64,000 nt of DNA from Bog-756 sp963710495. Its GTDB lineage: Bacteria > Actinomycetota > Acidimicrobiia > Acidimicrobiales > RAAP-2. Numbering within the stretch: the first letter of the stretch is position 1; each line of letters starts with the position of its first letter. Shown here piece by piece: positions 18,038 to 26,870 of the stretch. Both the position numbers and the translations under genes were made by a program. The stretch is from the NCBI GenBank assembly GCA_963710495.1, contig CAVQAI010000009.1:1-64000 (forward strand). Direction: 5' to 3'. The notes below the pieces were generated by a model that saw only the letters and a program-made list of their open reading frames with translations, was not told where the DNA came from and searched no databases.

Positions 18038-19132
18038 TCAGCCGGCCATTCGTTCCAGCACGTCGGCGGCGGCCGTGGCACGGTCGGCGGCCAGCACCTG
18101 GGCGGCGGGCTCACCTTCGGCCGGCTCCGCGCCCGGGGTGCCGTCCGCACCGCCGCTCAGGAGGGCCAGGGCCACTTCGAGGCCCCGGAGCAGGTCGCGG
18201 AGCTCGGGTGGGGGCGGGAAGTACTCCTCTTCGACGGTGACGGGGGCGCTGACCGTGCCCCGGCGGGGCGCCAACCGCTCCACCACGGCCCGCACCAGCG
18301 CCTCGGGGGCGGAGGCGCCGGCCGTGACCCCGACCGTGCCCGACAGGTCGTCGGGCAGGTCCGAGGCATCGTTGATCCGGACCACCCGCGGGCAGCCGAA
18401 GGAGCGGGCCACCTGTTCGAGGGCGACCGTGTTGGAGGAGTTCTCCGAGCCGATGACCACGACGGCGTCGGCTTCGCCGGCCACGGCCTTGAGGGCCGCC
18501 TGGCGGTTGGTGGTGGCGAAGCAGAGATCGCTGCGATTGGGCATCCACAGGTCGGGGAACCGCTGACGGGCGCGCTCGACGATGCCCGCCCACTCGTCGT
18601 GGCTCAAGGTGGTCTGGGCCAACAACGCCATGGGGGCCGGGCCGTCCCTGTCGGCGTCGGGGTCGGGGTCATCGAGGGCGTCGACGTCCTCGACCCGCTC
18701 CAGCAGACGGACGGCGGCCGGAGCCACCGCCATGGTTCCCACCGCCTCCTCGTGCCCCTGGTGGCCCACATAGAGGACGGTGTACCCCTTGCGGGCCCTC
18801 ACCCGGAGCTCGTGGTGCACCTTGGTCACCAGCGGGCAGACCGCGTCGACCACGACCCGGCCACCCCGGCGGGCGGCGGCAACCACCTCGGGGGCCGAGC
18901 CATGGGCCGAGAGCATCAGCGGCGCCCCGGCCGGCACCTCGTCGACGTCGTCCACGAAGACGACGCCCCGGGCCCGGAACTGATCGACCACGTGCCGGTT
19001 GTGGACGATCTCGTGGTAGCAGTAGACGGGCGGCTCGAAGACCCGGACCATCCAGGCCAGCGCCTTGATCGCCTTCTCGACGCCGGCGCAGAACCCCCGG
19101 GGCTCGGCCAACAGGACACGGTCCACGGCCAC
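18038..19132 (-). CDS. ispH: 4-hydroxy-3-methylbut-2-enyl diphosphate reductase
   Basis: Last enzyme of the MEP isoprenoid pathway; it reduces HMBPP to IPP and DMAPP using a 4Fe-4S cluster. The cluster Cys residues are C15 in PRGFCAGV, one in VDAVCPLV and one in DLCFATTNRQ. Substrate motifs YHEIVHN, SAHG, GHQGHEE and GSENSSN are present. The protein has 364 residues. About 50 are a C-terminal Gly/Ala/Glu-rich tail beyond the usual domain end (VTVEEEYFPPP), with no known role. The start agrees with the family N-terminus VLLAEPRGFC. Confidence 0.94.
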   Translation of the reverse strand: MAVDRVLLAEPRGFCAGVEKAIKALAWMVRVFEPPVYCYHEIVHNRHVVDQFRARGVVFVDDVDEVPAGAPLMLSAHGSAPEVVAAARRGGRVVVDAVCPLVTKVHHELRVRARKGYTVLYVGHQGHEEAVGTMAVAPAAVRLLERVEDVDALDDPDPDADRDGPAPMALLAQTTLSHDEWAGIVERARQRFPDLWMPNRSDLCFATTNRQAALKAVAGEADAVVVIGSENSSNTVALEQVARSFGCPRVVRINDASDLPDDLSGTVGVTAGASAPEALVRAVVERLAPRRGTVSAPVTVEEEYFPPPPELRDLLRGLEVALALLSGGADGTPGAEPAEGEPAAQVLAADRATAAADVLERMAG

Positions 19133-19210
19133 CGGTCCAGGCTACCGGGGTGGGTCCCGATGGCCGGACCGCGGTCCGGTGCAGGAAGAAGGACCAGGTA
19201 CCCTGGTGAC

Positions 19211-20644
19211 ATGTCGCCGCCCACCGTGACGACGGCACCGCGGGTCGTCGCCGTCGCCGATTCGTCACCGGCCGAGCGGTCCGGTCTGCTCCCCGGTGAC
19301 GAGCTCCTCGTCCTCAACGGTCGGACGCCCCGAGACGTCATCGAGTACAGCCTGCTGGTCGACGAGCCCGAGCTCGACCTGCTCGTCCGCCGGCCGGCCC
19401 ATTCCGAGCCCCTGGCGCTGCGGGTGTCCAAGGAGGCGGGCGAGCCGCTGGGGGCCGAGGTGTCCTCGGCCGTGTTCGACCGCATCCGCACCTGCGACAA
19501 CCACTGCGAGTTCTGCTTCATCCACCAGCTGCCCAAAGGGATGCGGCGGAGCCTCTCCTTGAAGGACGACGACTACCGTCTCTCCTTCCTCTACGGCAAT
19601 TTCACCACCTTGACCCGCTTCACCGAGATGGACCTCGAGCGCGTGCTCACCGAGCATCTCAGCCCCCTGTTCGTGTCCATCCACGCCACCGACCCCGAGC
19701 TCCGGGCCCGCCTCCTCCGCAATCGCCGGGGGGCGACCAGCCTCCGCTGGCTGGAGGCGCTGCTCGGGGGAGGGATCGAGGTCCACGGCCAGGTCGTGGT
19801 CTGCCCGGGGGTCAACGACGGGGCCGTCCTGGAGGACACCCTGGCCGGGGTGCTCGATCGCTACCCGGGTCTGGCCACCGTGGCCTGCGTGCCCCTCGGG
19901 GTGAGCCGCGCTTCGAAGGAGCCGGCCATGCGCGCCCACACCCGGACGGAGGCGGCCGCCGTGTGCGAGACGGTCGGGCGGTGGCAGGACACCTTCCTCG
20001 CCGCCCTCGGCCGCCGCATGGTCTTCGCCGCCGACGAGTACTACCTGATGTCGGGCGTGCCCTTCCCACCGGCCGCCAGCTACGAGGGGTTCCCCCAGCA
20101 CGAGAACGGTCTCGGCATGGCGCGGGCCTTCGAAGCGGCGTTCGGGGGTGACCGCGAGGCGGCCCGCGGCGCCCGGCCCGGGTTCTTCGCCGCCGTGGAC
20201 GGTGCTCCGGCCGCGGGGTACCGGGCCGCACGGATGGGGGCGACGACGTGGCCGGTGACACAGGACGGCCCGGTCGGCGTCCTCACCGGTGAGTACGGGG
20301 CCCGGGTGGTCGGGCCCCTGGTCGAGTCGTTGGGCCGCCGCGATATCCGGGTCATCCCGGTGGCCAACGAATTCTTCGGCGGCAACATCGGCGTGGCCGG
20401 GCTGCTCACCGGCCACGACCTGGTCCGGGTGCTGGCCGACGAGCCGCCGGGCCACCGCTACCTGCTGCCCGACTCCTGCCTGTCGGAGGGACGCTTCCTC
20501 GACGACCTGACCGTGGCCGACCTGCCCCGGCCCGTCGAGGTGGTCCCGACCGACGGGCTCTCCTTCCGGCTGGCCCTCGAGGGGGTGGCGCCAGGCGTGC
20601 CAGGCGGGCCACCCGTGCCCGTGACCCTCGGTCGGGCTCCATGA
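19211..20644 (+). CDS. PDZ / radical SAM protein of the DUF512 family
   Basis: A 477-residue protein conserved next to der (engA) in many Gram-positives. It has an N-terminal PDZ-like domain (VVAVADSSPAERSGLLPGDELL), a radical SAM-like Cys cluster (CDNHCEFCFIHQLPKGMR) and the C-terminal DUF512 part (from about residue 270, with EYYLMSGVPFP). The SAM-type cluster spacing is C-x3-C-x2-C. Its reaction is unknown. The ATG at 19211 follows a 78-bp gap shared with divergent ispH. The stop overlaps the der ATG as ATGA, implying coupled expression. Confidence 0.85.
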   Translation: MSPPTVTTAPRVVAVADSSPAERSGLLPGDELLVLNGRTPRDVIEYSLLVDEPELDLLVRRPAHSEPLALRVSKEAGEPLGAEVSSAVFDRIRTCDNHCEFCFIHQLPKGMRRSLSLKDDDYRLSFLYGNFTTLTRFTEMDLERVLTEHLSPLFVSIHATDPELRARLLRNRRGATSLRWLEALLGGGIEVHGQVVVCPGVNDGAVLEDTLAGVLDRYPGLATVACVPLGVSRASKEPAMRAHTRTEAAAVCETVGRWQDTFLAALGRRMVFAADEYYLMSGVPFPPAASYEGFPQHENGLGMARAFEAAFGGDREAARGARPGFFAAVDGAPAAGYRAARMGATTWPVTQDGPVGVLTGEYGARVVGPLVESLGRRDIRVIPVANEFFGGNIGVAGLLTGHDLVRVLADEPPGHRYLLPDSCLSEGRFLDDLTVADLPRPVEVVPTDGLSFRLALEGVAPGVPGGPPVPVTLGRAP

Positions 20645-22023
20645 CCGCGGCCGGGCTCCGGCCTCTGGTGGTGATCGCCGGACGGCCCAATGTGGGCAAG
20701 TCGACGCTGGTCAACCGGATCGTCGGGCGCCGGGCGGCCGTGGTCGAGGAGCGGCCCGGAGTCACCCGGGACCGGAAGGAGCTGGACGCCGAGTGGGGCG
20801 GGCGGGCCTTCACCGTAGTCGACACCGGGGGTTGGCTTCCGGCCGGTGACCCGCTCGACGCGCAGGTCAGCGCCCAGGCCGAGCGGGCGGTGGCGCAAGC
20901 GGATGTCGTGTTGTTCGTCGTGGACGTCACGGTGGGGGTCACCGAGGAGGACATGGCCGTGGCCCGGTTCCTCAAGCGGTGTGGCCGTCCCGTGCTGGTG
21001 GTGGTCAACAAGGTGGACTCGTCCCAGCGCGAGGTGGACACGTGGGAGGCGGTCAGCCTGGGGCTCGGCTCGCCCTGGCCGGTGAGCGCCCTCCACGGGC
21101 GGGGGACCGGTGACCTCCTCGACGAAGTGGTCACCCTGTTCCCGCCTCCCTCGCCGGGACCGGGCCCGGCCGGAGACTTGGTGGGTGGCCCGGCCGGAAT
21201 GGATTCCCGGCCGGCCCCCGGTGCCGACGGGTCCCCGATGCCACGGGTGGCGCTGGTCGGTCGGCCCAACGTGGGCAAGTCGACGCTCTTCAACCGGCTG
21301 GTGGGCGACGAGCGAGCGGTCACCCACGACACCCCCGGGACGACACGCGACGCAATCGACACCGTGGTCGAGACCCCCGAGGGGTCGGTGTGCTTCGTGG
21401 ACACCGCCGGCATGCGGCGCAAGTCCCGCACCGAGCGCGGCACCGAATACTTCTCGGTGGTGCGGGCTCTCGAGGCGCTGGATCGGGCCGACATCGCCCT
21501 GCTGGTCATCGACGCCACGGCCGGCGTGACCCACCAGGACCAGCGCCTGGCCGAGCGAGTCGGTGCGGCCGGGTGCCCCACCGTCGTCGTCCTCAACAAG
21601 TGGGAGCTGGTCGCCACTCCCGACCGTCCCGGAATCCTGGTCGACGTCGGGGACCGGCTGGCCTTTTTGGGAGAGGCTCCGGTGCTCAAGGTCAGCGCCT
21701 TGACCGGCCTCGGGGCCCACCACATCCTCCCGGCGGTGGCGGCCGCCGAGGAGGCGTACCACCGGCGCATCCCGACCGGTGAGCTCAATCGGGCCCTCCA
21801 GTCGATCCAGGCGAACCACCCGCCGGTCGGGGCGCGGATCCGCTACGGGGTGCAGGGAGCCAGCGACCCGCCAACCTTCACCCTGTTCACCAACGGTCGG
21901 CTGCAACCCACCTACTTGCGCTACCTGGAGCGTGGCCTCCGCGAACGGTTCGAGCTCGGGCCCACGCCGATCAAGCTGCGCGTGCGGGCCGAAGGAGGAC
22001 GCCGGGGTGGGGGCCGACGATGA
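20641..22023 (+). CDS. der: Ribosome biogenesis GTPase Der (EngA)
   Basis: A tandem GTPase needed for 50S subunit assembly. It has 460 residues. G domain 1 has GRPNVGKSTLVN near residue 14 and NKVDS; G domain 2 has GRPNVGKSTLFN near residue 208, DTAGMRR and NKWEL. The C-terminal KH-like domain spans about 375-450. An acidic, Gly/Pro-rich linker joins the two G domains. The start is fixed by the ATGA overlap with the DUF512 gene. Confidence 0.95.
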   Translation: MTAAGLRPLVVIAGRPNVGKSTLVNRIVGRRAAVVEERPGVTRDRKELDAEWGGRAFTVVDTGGWLPAGDPLDAQVSAQAERAVAQADVVLFVVDVTVGVTEEDMAVARFLKRCGRPVLVVVNKVDSSQREVDTWEAVSLGLGSPWPVSALHGRGTGDLLDEVVTLFPPPSPGPGPAGDLVGGPAGMDSRPAPGADGSPMPRVALVGRPNVGKSTLFNRLVGDERAVTHDTPGTTRDAIDTVVETPEGSVCFVDTAGMRRKSRTERGTEYFSVVRALEALDRADIALLVIDATAGVTHQDQRLAERVGAAGCPTVVVLNKWELVATPDRPGILVDVGDRLAFLGEAPVLKVSALTGLGAHHILPAVAAAEEAYHRRIPTGELNRALQSIQANHPPVGARIRYGVQGASDPPTFTLFTNGRLQPTYLRYLERGLRERFELGPTPIKLRVRAEGGRRGGGRR

Positions 22024-22107
22024 GCGGCCCGGGCCCGGTTCGTCTCCACTGGGCTCGCCGGACGATGGCTCGGTACGGCTCGACCGCCGGTGGGGGAGTG
22101 GGGCACC

Positions 22108-22305
22108 GTGCCCTGGTGTGAGAGCTGCGATGAGCGGGTCGAAGACGAGGACCTGACCGCCGAGGGCACCTGCCCGGCATGCGGGAGCGTCCCGTTGGCC
22201 CACCGGAAGTCGCCCTGGTACTTCAAGTTCATGCTGGTGGCCACCGTCATCTACCTCGGGTATCGGGCGTTCCAGGGCGTCACCTGGGTGGTCCACCACA
22301 TCTGA
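22108..22305 (+). CDS. Small zinc-ribbon membrane protein
   Basis: A 65-residue protein. Two CxxC pairs (CESC and CPAC) form a probable zinc ribbon at the cytoplasmic end, followed by a single membrane helix (FKFMLVATVIYLGYRAFQGV). It lies 84 bp after der in the same direction and is probably its last cistron. GTG at 22108 is preferred; an in-frame GTG at 22090 would add six residues. Function not known. Confidence 0.65.
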   Translation: MPWCESCDERVEDEDLTAEGTCPACGSVPLAHRKSPWYFKFMLVATVIYLGYRAFQGVTWVVHHI

Positions 22306-22319
22306 CCGCGAGGCGCTCG

Positions 22320-22349
22320 GGGTGACGGTGTGGGCCTTTTCCGTCACCC
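22320..22349 (+). terminator. Strong hairpin after the der operon
   Basis: A perfect 9-bp inverted repeat, GGGTGACGG then a 12-nt loop then CCGTCACCC. It begins 15 bp after the stop of the small zinc-ribbon gene. No T-run follows, so if it ends transcription it does so in the run-free manner common in GC-rich actinobacteria. It could also be a 5' element of the SGNH hydrolase transcript. Confidence 0.5.
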
Positions 22350-22469
22350 TCCGTACCAGGAGGTCAGCCGATGGCGGGTTCAAAAAGGACGACGGCGGTG
22401 ACTGTGTGGTAACAAAGGTGACCACCTTGTGTCATCAAGGTGAACTGCTCAGTATCGGGGGATTCCGCA

Positions 22470-23396
22470 ATGCGCCGACACGCACCTCTGTCCGCCACCC
22501 TGTCCATCCTGGTGGCGGGTCTCGTCGCCGTCGTCGGGCTGGCCTTGACCCCAGGATTCAGCCAGGCGGCCAAGTCGCCCCCGAAGTACTACCTCTCACT
22601 CGGTGACTCCTATTCGGTCGGCTTCCAACCCGGCATGGGGGCGACCGCCGGCTACACCGCCTACGTGGCCAAAAAGGCGAAGGACCAGCTCGAGAATTTC
22701 GGGTGCGGCGGTGCGACCAGCACCTCGATCGTCACAGCCATCGGCTGCCTCGAGTCGGGATTCGGTCCGGTGGCGGCGAGCGACGCCGTTCCGTATCCGA
22801 CCACCACGCAGGAACAGGCGGCGATCGACTTCATCAACGCCCATCCCGGCCAGGTCGGACTGATCACCGTCTCGATCGGCGGGAACGACGTGACCTCTTG
22901 CGCCAGCGCGTCCAACACGGTTGCTTGTGTCCTCGCCGCGTCGTCCACCATCAAGACCAACGTCACCAAGCTGGTGGGTGACCTCAAGACCGCCCTGGCT
23001 GCGAACAGTGACGCCACGGCCAACATCGTGGGCCTCACGTACCCGGACGTCATCCTCGGCGACTACGTGTTTCCGGCCGGTTCGCCTGACGTCAGCCTGG
23101 CCAACCTGTCAGTGACCGCCTTCGACTCCCTGATCAACCCGGCCCTCAAGGCCGTGTACACCTCGGTGGCGGGAGGAAGTTTCGTCAACGTGACCAGTGC
23201 TCCCTACAAGCTGGCGACGGCGGGTGATGACACCCCGCTGACCACGACGGCCAAGCTCAAGCCGTATGGCGTGATCCCGGTCGCGGTGTGGGAGATCTGC
23301 AAGCTCACCTACTACTGCTCGTCGGGGAACATCCACGCCAACACCAAGGGCTACACCTTCATCGGCAAGCTCGTGGTGGCCGACCTCGGGATCTGA
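22470..23396 (+). CDS. Secreted SGNH/GDSL hydrolase
   Basis: A 308-residue exported esterase or lipase-like enzyme. A signal peptide runs to about residue 33 (MRRHAPLSAT then a hydrophobic core, with SQAA at the cut). Block I is YLSLGDSYSVG with catalytic Ser47, block III is SIGGNDVTS, and the catalytic His is in NIHANTKGY near the C-terminus. Several Cys pairs suggest disulphides. Substrate unknown. It stands alone between the der operon and tRNA-Pro. A 164-bp leader precedes it, including the hairpin at 22320 and a pair of AAGGTGA repeats. Confidence 0.85.
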   Translation: MRRHAPLSATLSILVAGLVAVVGLALTPGFSQAAKSPPKYYLSLGDSYSVGFQPGMGATAGYTAYVAKKAKDQLENFGCGGATSTSIVTAIGCLESGFGPVAASDAVPYPTTTQEQAAIDFINAHPGQVGLITVSIGGNDVTSCASASNTVACVLAASSTIKTNVTKLVGDLKTALAANSDATANIVGLTYPDVILGDYVFPAGSPDVSLANLSVTAFDSLINPALKAVYTSVAGGSFVNVTSAPYKLATAGDDTPLTTTAKLKPYGVIPVAVWEICKLTYYCSSGNIHANTKGYTFIGKLVVADLGI

Positions 23397-23618
23397 GCCT
23401 CCCGTCGTCCCGCCCGGCGCTAGGTAGGGAGCCGCCCGGCGCCGCTGCCTCAACGCCCGTGCTTGCTGCCGGACCAGGTGATCGCCGGGGATCTTGCGTC
23501 TGACGCGCTTCACGGGACAGCACTGCCGACCACGTCGGACGAGCAACACGGGGGTCGGCGAGTAGGCTCTCCTCGTCGCCCGAACAGGTCTGTTGGACAA
23601 GGCTCTCGCGGGTGGCCC

Positions 23619-23647
23619 TTGGTGTGCATCCTGCATTCCGGTACAGG
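23619..23647 (+). promoter_or_regulatory. Candidate promoter of tRNA-Pro
   Basis: TTGGTG and TACAGG separated by 17 bp, with the second box ending 14 bp before the tRNA. This is the position and spacing of a vegetative sigma-factor promoter. The -10 box is weak, so the call is tentative. Confidence 0.4.
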
Positions 23648-23661
23648 CTGTTGACCAGGGA

Positions 23662-23739
23662 CGGGCTGTGGCGCAGCTTGGTTCACGCGCTTGACTGGGG
23701 GTCAAGAGGTCCCGGGTTCAAATCCCGGCAGCCCGACCA
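23662..23739 (+). tRNA. tRNA-Pro (anticodon GGG)
   Basis: Cloverleaf of 78 nt including an encoded CCA. The acceptor CGGGCTG pairs with CAGCCCG, followed by A and CCA. The D arm contains GCGCAG and GGTT. The anticodon stem CTTGA/TCAAG encloses loop CTGGGGG, giving anticodon GGG. The T arm is CCGGG-TTCAAAT-CCCGG. The 5' C and the anticodon identify proline. Its 3' half is repeated in decayed form at 26871. Confidence 0.93.
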
Positions 23740-23887
23740 GTATTGTGAGATGGCTAGCGCAGAGCGATGACCGTCGCACAACCCGGGCGTTGTAGGGACA
23801 GAGGTGATCTGAGCCGATCAAGCGGGTTGTCCGGACGCGACCCAGACCTGAAAATCATGCTCGGAAAGCAACCAAGAGGAGGGATCC

Positions 23888-24382
23888 ATGACGCATCCCA
23901 AACTGTTGGGAGCAATTGGCGTTGCTCTGGCATTGGCGTCATTTCTCGCCGCTGGGCCGGTGGCAAGCTCGCCGGCCTTCGGTTTCACGCCACTTCCGAA
24001 ACACGTCATCGAATGCTCCACGATGCAATCAGAGGCCGCCAGCGTGTCCGCACCGATCTTGCTAAGCGGTTGCCGGCGGCCGCGCACGACCGCAGGATCC
24101 GGACTCTCGTCCGCCCTCGGGCCCGGGCCTTACCCGATCACTTGGTCAACAGGAAAGGAAACCAACTTCAGTTCGCGCTCGATTGCATTCCCAGCGCCTT
24201 CTCGGTGCCCGGCACCGCAGTTCGAGTTTGACTTCGTAGGGACAGTCGCGACGGTCCAGGGCCCTTGGACGAAGCAGTTCCTCGGGGAGGCAGTGACCTT
24301 CGACGTCTGTCTGACGAATCAGTTCGTGACGGTCGGATTGGTATCAGGCACGATGTTCGAGATCGGCACGCTGAGCTCCTGA
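23888..24382 (+). CDS. Secreted protein of unknown function
   Basis: A 164-residue protein with a clear signal peptide (basic start MTHPK, hydrophobic core GAIGVALALASFLAAG, small residues at the cut near 30). A perfect AGGAGG lies 8 bp before the ATG. The mature part has four Cys and a beta-rich C-terminus with alternating Val/Phe/Thr. I recognise no family. It is convergent with the RCC1 gene and lies inside the tRNA-Pro-flanked segment. Confidence 0.6.
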   Translation: MTHPKLLGAIGVALALASFLAAGPVASSPAFGFTPLPKHVIECSTMQSEAASVSAPILLSGCRRPRTTAGSGLSSALGPGPYPITWSTGKETNFSSRSIAFPAPSRCPAPQFEFDFVGTVATVQGPWTKQFLGEAVTFDVCLTNQFVTVGLVSGTMFEIGTLSS

Positions 24383-24439
24383 CATCTTGGTCGTCCTCGT
24401 GAGCGACGGGCTGACGTAATCGGGAACCCAACCCGACTC

Positions 24440-25021
24440 CTATGGGACAAAGAGTGTTGCCGGGTTGCTCATGGCCGATCCGGCCGAGTTCGTGAAGACG
24501 GCTCGAACCTCCCACCCGTTCTCAAAGGTGCCGAACACCACGCCGCTCAATGTGGTCGATGTGGACGTGCCGTTCCCCTGAATGTTCGACCAGGTGACGC
24601 CACTGTCGGTCGAGACCTGCCACACCACGGTGGGAAGGGGGTTGCCACTGGCACTCGATGTGAAGCTGGCGTTCTCACCCGGAATATCGGTCTGATTGCT
24701 GGGCTGGGTGGTCACCACGGGCGGCGTCGGAGGGTTGACGGTCAAGGTCGCGGGGTTGGAGGTGGCCGAGCTCACAATGTTGGTGAAGACGGCTCGAACC
24801 TCCCACCCGTTCTCGAAGGTGCCATAAATAACGCCACTCAAGGTGGTCGATGTGGACGTGCCGTTCCCCTGGATGTTCGACCAGGTGACACCACTGTCGG
24901 TCGAAACCTGCCACACCACGGTGGGGACGGGGAAACCGCTGGCGCCCGATGTGAAACTGGCGACCTCACCCGGTATGTCGGTCTGATTGCTGGGCTGGGT
25001 GGTCACTACGGGCGGCGTCGG
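24440..25021 (-). repeat. Two 291-bp tandem repeats encoding near-identical Ig-like units
   Basis: The same stretch (for example the block at 24501 and again at 24792) recurs with a 291-bp period, equal to 97 codons. Only scattered base differences separate the copies. A third, more diverged unit lies at about 25022-25280. The periodicity shows recent in-frame duplication or gene conversion inside the RCC1 gene. Confidence 0.8.
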
Positions 25022-26566
25022 AGGGTTGACGGTCAAGGTCGCCGGGTTGCTCATGGCCGAACCGCTGCCGTTGGTGAACACCGCCTCGTACTCGTTCCCG
25101 TTCTCGGACAACGTGGCGTTCGCCACGGTCAAGGTGTCGCTCGTTGCTCCGGGCACCGGCGCGAAGGTGGACCCGCCGTCGGTCGAGACCTGCCACTGCA
25201 CGGTCGGGGGGAAGAAGCCACTTGCGGCCGCTGAGAAGCTCGCGTTCTGGGTCGCAAAGACCGTTTGATTGCTGGGCTGGGTGGTGATCGTGGGCGCGGC
25301 GAGCGGCACTTGCGCTATGGCATAGCCTGCTACCGCGCCCGGCTCTGCACCGAGGCTCTCCGGAGCACTTCCTCCCGGAAGCGAGACGACGACTGGCGGG
25401 GAGAAGTTCCCGTTCGTTCCGTTGCCGAGCTCGCCGGCGAGACCGTAGCCCCAGGCGTAGACCTTCCCGTCCGAGCCGATGGCATAGCCGGTGTGGATGT
25501 TGTCGGCGATGGCCGTTGGCTTCACGCCCGAGCCCAGTGGGACCTCGATCGGCACCGAACTGTCGCTGAACCCGACACCGAGCTGAGCGTTGGATCCGAG
25601 ACCCCAACCGTAGAGATTGCCGTCCGAACCGATGGCGTGGGCGAACCCGCCGCCTGCTGTCACCGCCTTGGGCGTCACCCCCGAGGGAAGCTCGACGACA
25701 ACGGGCGTGTCGCTGCTCGAGGTGCTGTTGTCGCCCAGTCCACCGTTGGCGTTGTACCCCCAGCCATAGAGGTTGTTATCTGAACCGATGGCGAAGCCCG
25801 TTCCGCCACCACCGGCGATGGCGGTCGCCGTGACCCCCATGGGGAGCGAGACGGGCACAGGGGTGGAACTGTTCGTCGTGCTGCCGTCCCCCAGCTCGCC
25901 GTAGAAGTTGTCGCCCCAGGCGTAGACCTTCCCGTCCGAACCGAGCGCGTAGGCGGATTCGTAGCCCCCTGCCACGGCGGTCGGTGTGACACCCGAGGGG
26001 AGTGACACCACGACGGGTGTGAAGCTGTTGGCCGCCGTGCTGCCGTCGCCGAGTTTGCCAAGGTTGTTGTCCCCCCAGGCGTAGAGGTTCTTGTCCGAGC
26101 CAATCGCAAACCCCGTGCCTTGCGCTGCACTGATGGCTGAGGTGGTTACTCCTGAAGGCAGCGACACAACCACCGGCGTGCCACTGTTGGCGACAGTCGT
26201 TCCATTTCCGAGCGCTCCGTTGGAATTGTCCCCCCAGGCGTAGACCTTCCCGTCCGAGCCGATGGCATAGGCGGCGTTCTGCGGAGCTTCCGTGTCGCCG
26301 CCACCGCCCCCTCCGCCGGCCGCGATAGCGGTCGGGGTGACACCCGATGGGAGCAGTACGGCGGCCGGCACATCGCTGGTGCCGCCGACGGCTCCGTTGC
26401 CGAGCTCGCCCGTCGAGTTGTCACCCCAGGCAAAGACGCCAGTGAACGTCGGAGCCGCGCCGGCGCGCACCCCGCTGGTGGCCGATAGAAGTGTGACCGC
26501 CCCCAGTACCATCACGCTGAACCCGACACAGAGCCTCGACACCGGTACCAACAGACGCTTCGCCAT
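24440..26566 (-). CDS. Secreted RCC1-repeat protein with C-terminal Ig-like repeats
   Basis: A 708-residue exported protein. A signal peptide (MAKRLLVPVSRLC, then a hydrophobic core) leads into about seven RCC1-type repeats of 50-55 residues (pattern VYAWGDNSNGALGNGT), which should form a seven-bladed propeller. From about residue 430 three Ig-like repeats follow, each starting near TTQPSNQT and containing W-Q-V-S-T-D. The last two are almost identical. The ATG at 26566 has GGAG seven bases upstream; an ATG at 26581 is also in frame. A surface binding or adhesion role is a guess; no catalytic motif is seen. Confidence 0.85.
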   Translation of the reverse strand: MAKRLLVPVSRLCVGFSVMVLGAVTLLSATSGVRAGAAPTFTGVFAWGDNSTGELGNGAVGGTSDVPAAVLLPSGVTPTAIAAGGGGGGGDTEAPQNAAYAIGSDGKVYAWGDNSNGALGNGTTVANSGTPVVVSLPSGVTTSAISAAQGTGFAIGSDKNLYAWGDNNLGKLGDGSTAANSFTPVVVSLPSGVTPTAVAGGYESAYALGSDGKVYAWGDNFYGELGDGSTTNSSTPVPVSLPMGVTATAIAGGGGTGFAIGSDNNLYGWGYNANGGLGDNSTSSSDTPVVVELPSGVTPKAVTAGGGFAHAIGSDGNLYGWGLGSNAQLGVGFSDSSVPIEVPLGSGVKPTAIADNIHTGYAIGSDGKVYAWGYGLAGELGNGTNGNFSPPVVVSLPGGSAPESLGAEPGAVAGYAIAQVPLAAPTITTQPSNQTVFATQNASFSAAASGFFPPTVQWQVSTDGGSTFAPVPGATSDTLTVANATLSENGNEYEAVFTNGSGSAMSNPATLTVNPPTPPVVTTQPSNQTDIPGEVASFTSGASGFPVPTVVWQVSTDSGVTWSNIQGNGTSTSTTLSGVIYGTFENGWEVRAVFTNIVSSATSNPATLTVNPPTPPVVTTQPSNQTDIPGENASFTSSASGNPLPTVVWQVSTDSGVTWSNIQGNGTSTSTTLSGVVFGTFENGWEVRAVFTNSAGSAMSNPATLFVP

Positions 26567-26581
26567 GGCTGCTCCGCTCAT

Positions 26582-26870
26582 CCGCCACTCAATCGCCCCC
26601 GAACTTCTGCTCGGGCGCAACCCGGGGCGGGTTCCCTGCTCGTTTCGGAGCGTACTCCCTCGCTGCCCGGTGTCAAGGGGCTCGCAAGGGTTGGCGCACC
26701 TCGCCATGAGGCAACGTGTGGTATCGGATACGAGCGTCGCCGCCCGGACAGGGGACAAAGGCGGTCGCTCATCACCGCGTCCTGAGCCTGCATAAGCCTC
26801 GCTTTCTACGCTCGCATCTCACCCGCTCGGACGCCGCCGGTGCCCGACGCTTCGTCTGAGCTAGCGAGGA
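26582..26870. other. Intergenic stretch upstream of the RCC1 gene
   Basis: No credible gene is seen here. The reading frames that cross it are either extensions of the RCC1 frame without a start signal or lack ribosome sites. It should contain the RCC1 gene promoter, but I could not pick one with confidence. Confidence 0.4.

Noticed and set aside
17918..19210. Long upstream extension of the DUF512 frame
   Set aside because: It runs antisense through ispH and part of the HD gene; the DUF512 N-terminal PDZ domain begins right after the ATG at 19211.
26292..26795. 167-residue plus-strand frame opposite the RCC1 gene start
   Set aside because: Antisense to the signal peptide and first repeats; no ribosome site.
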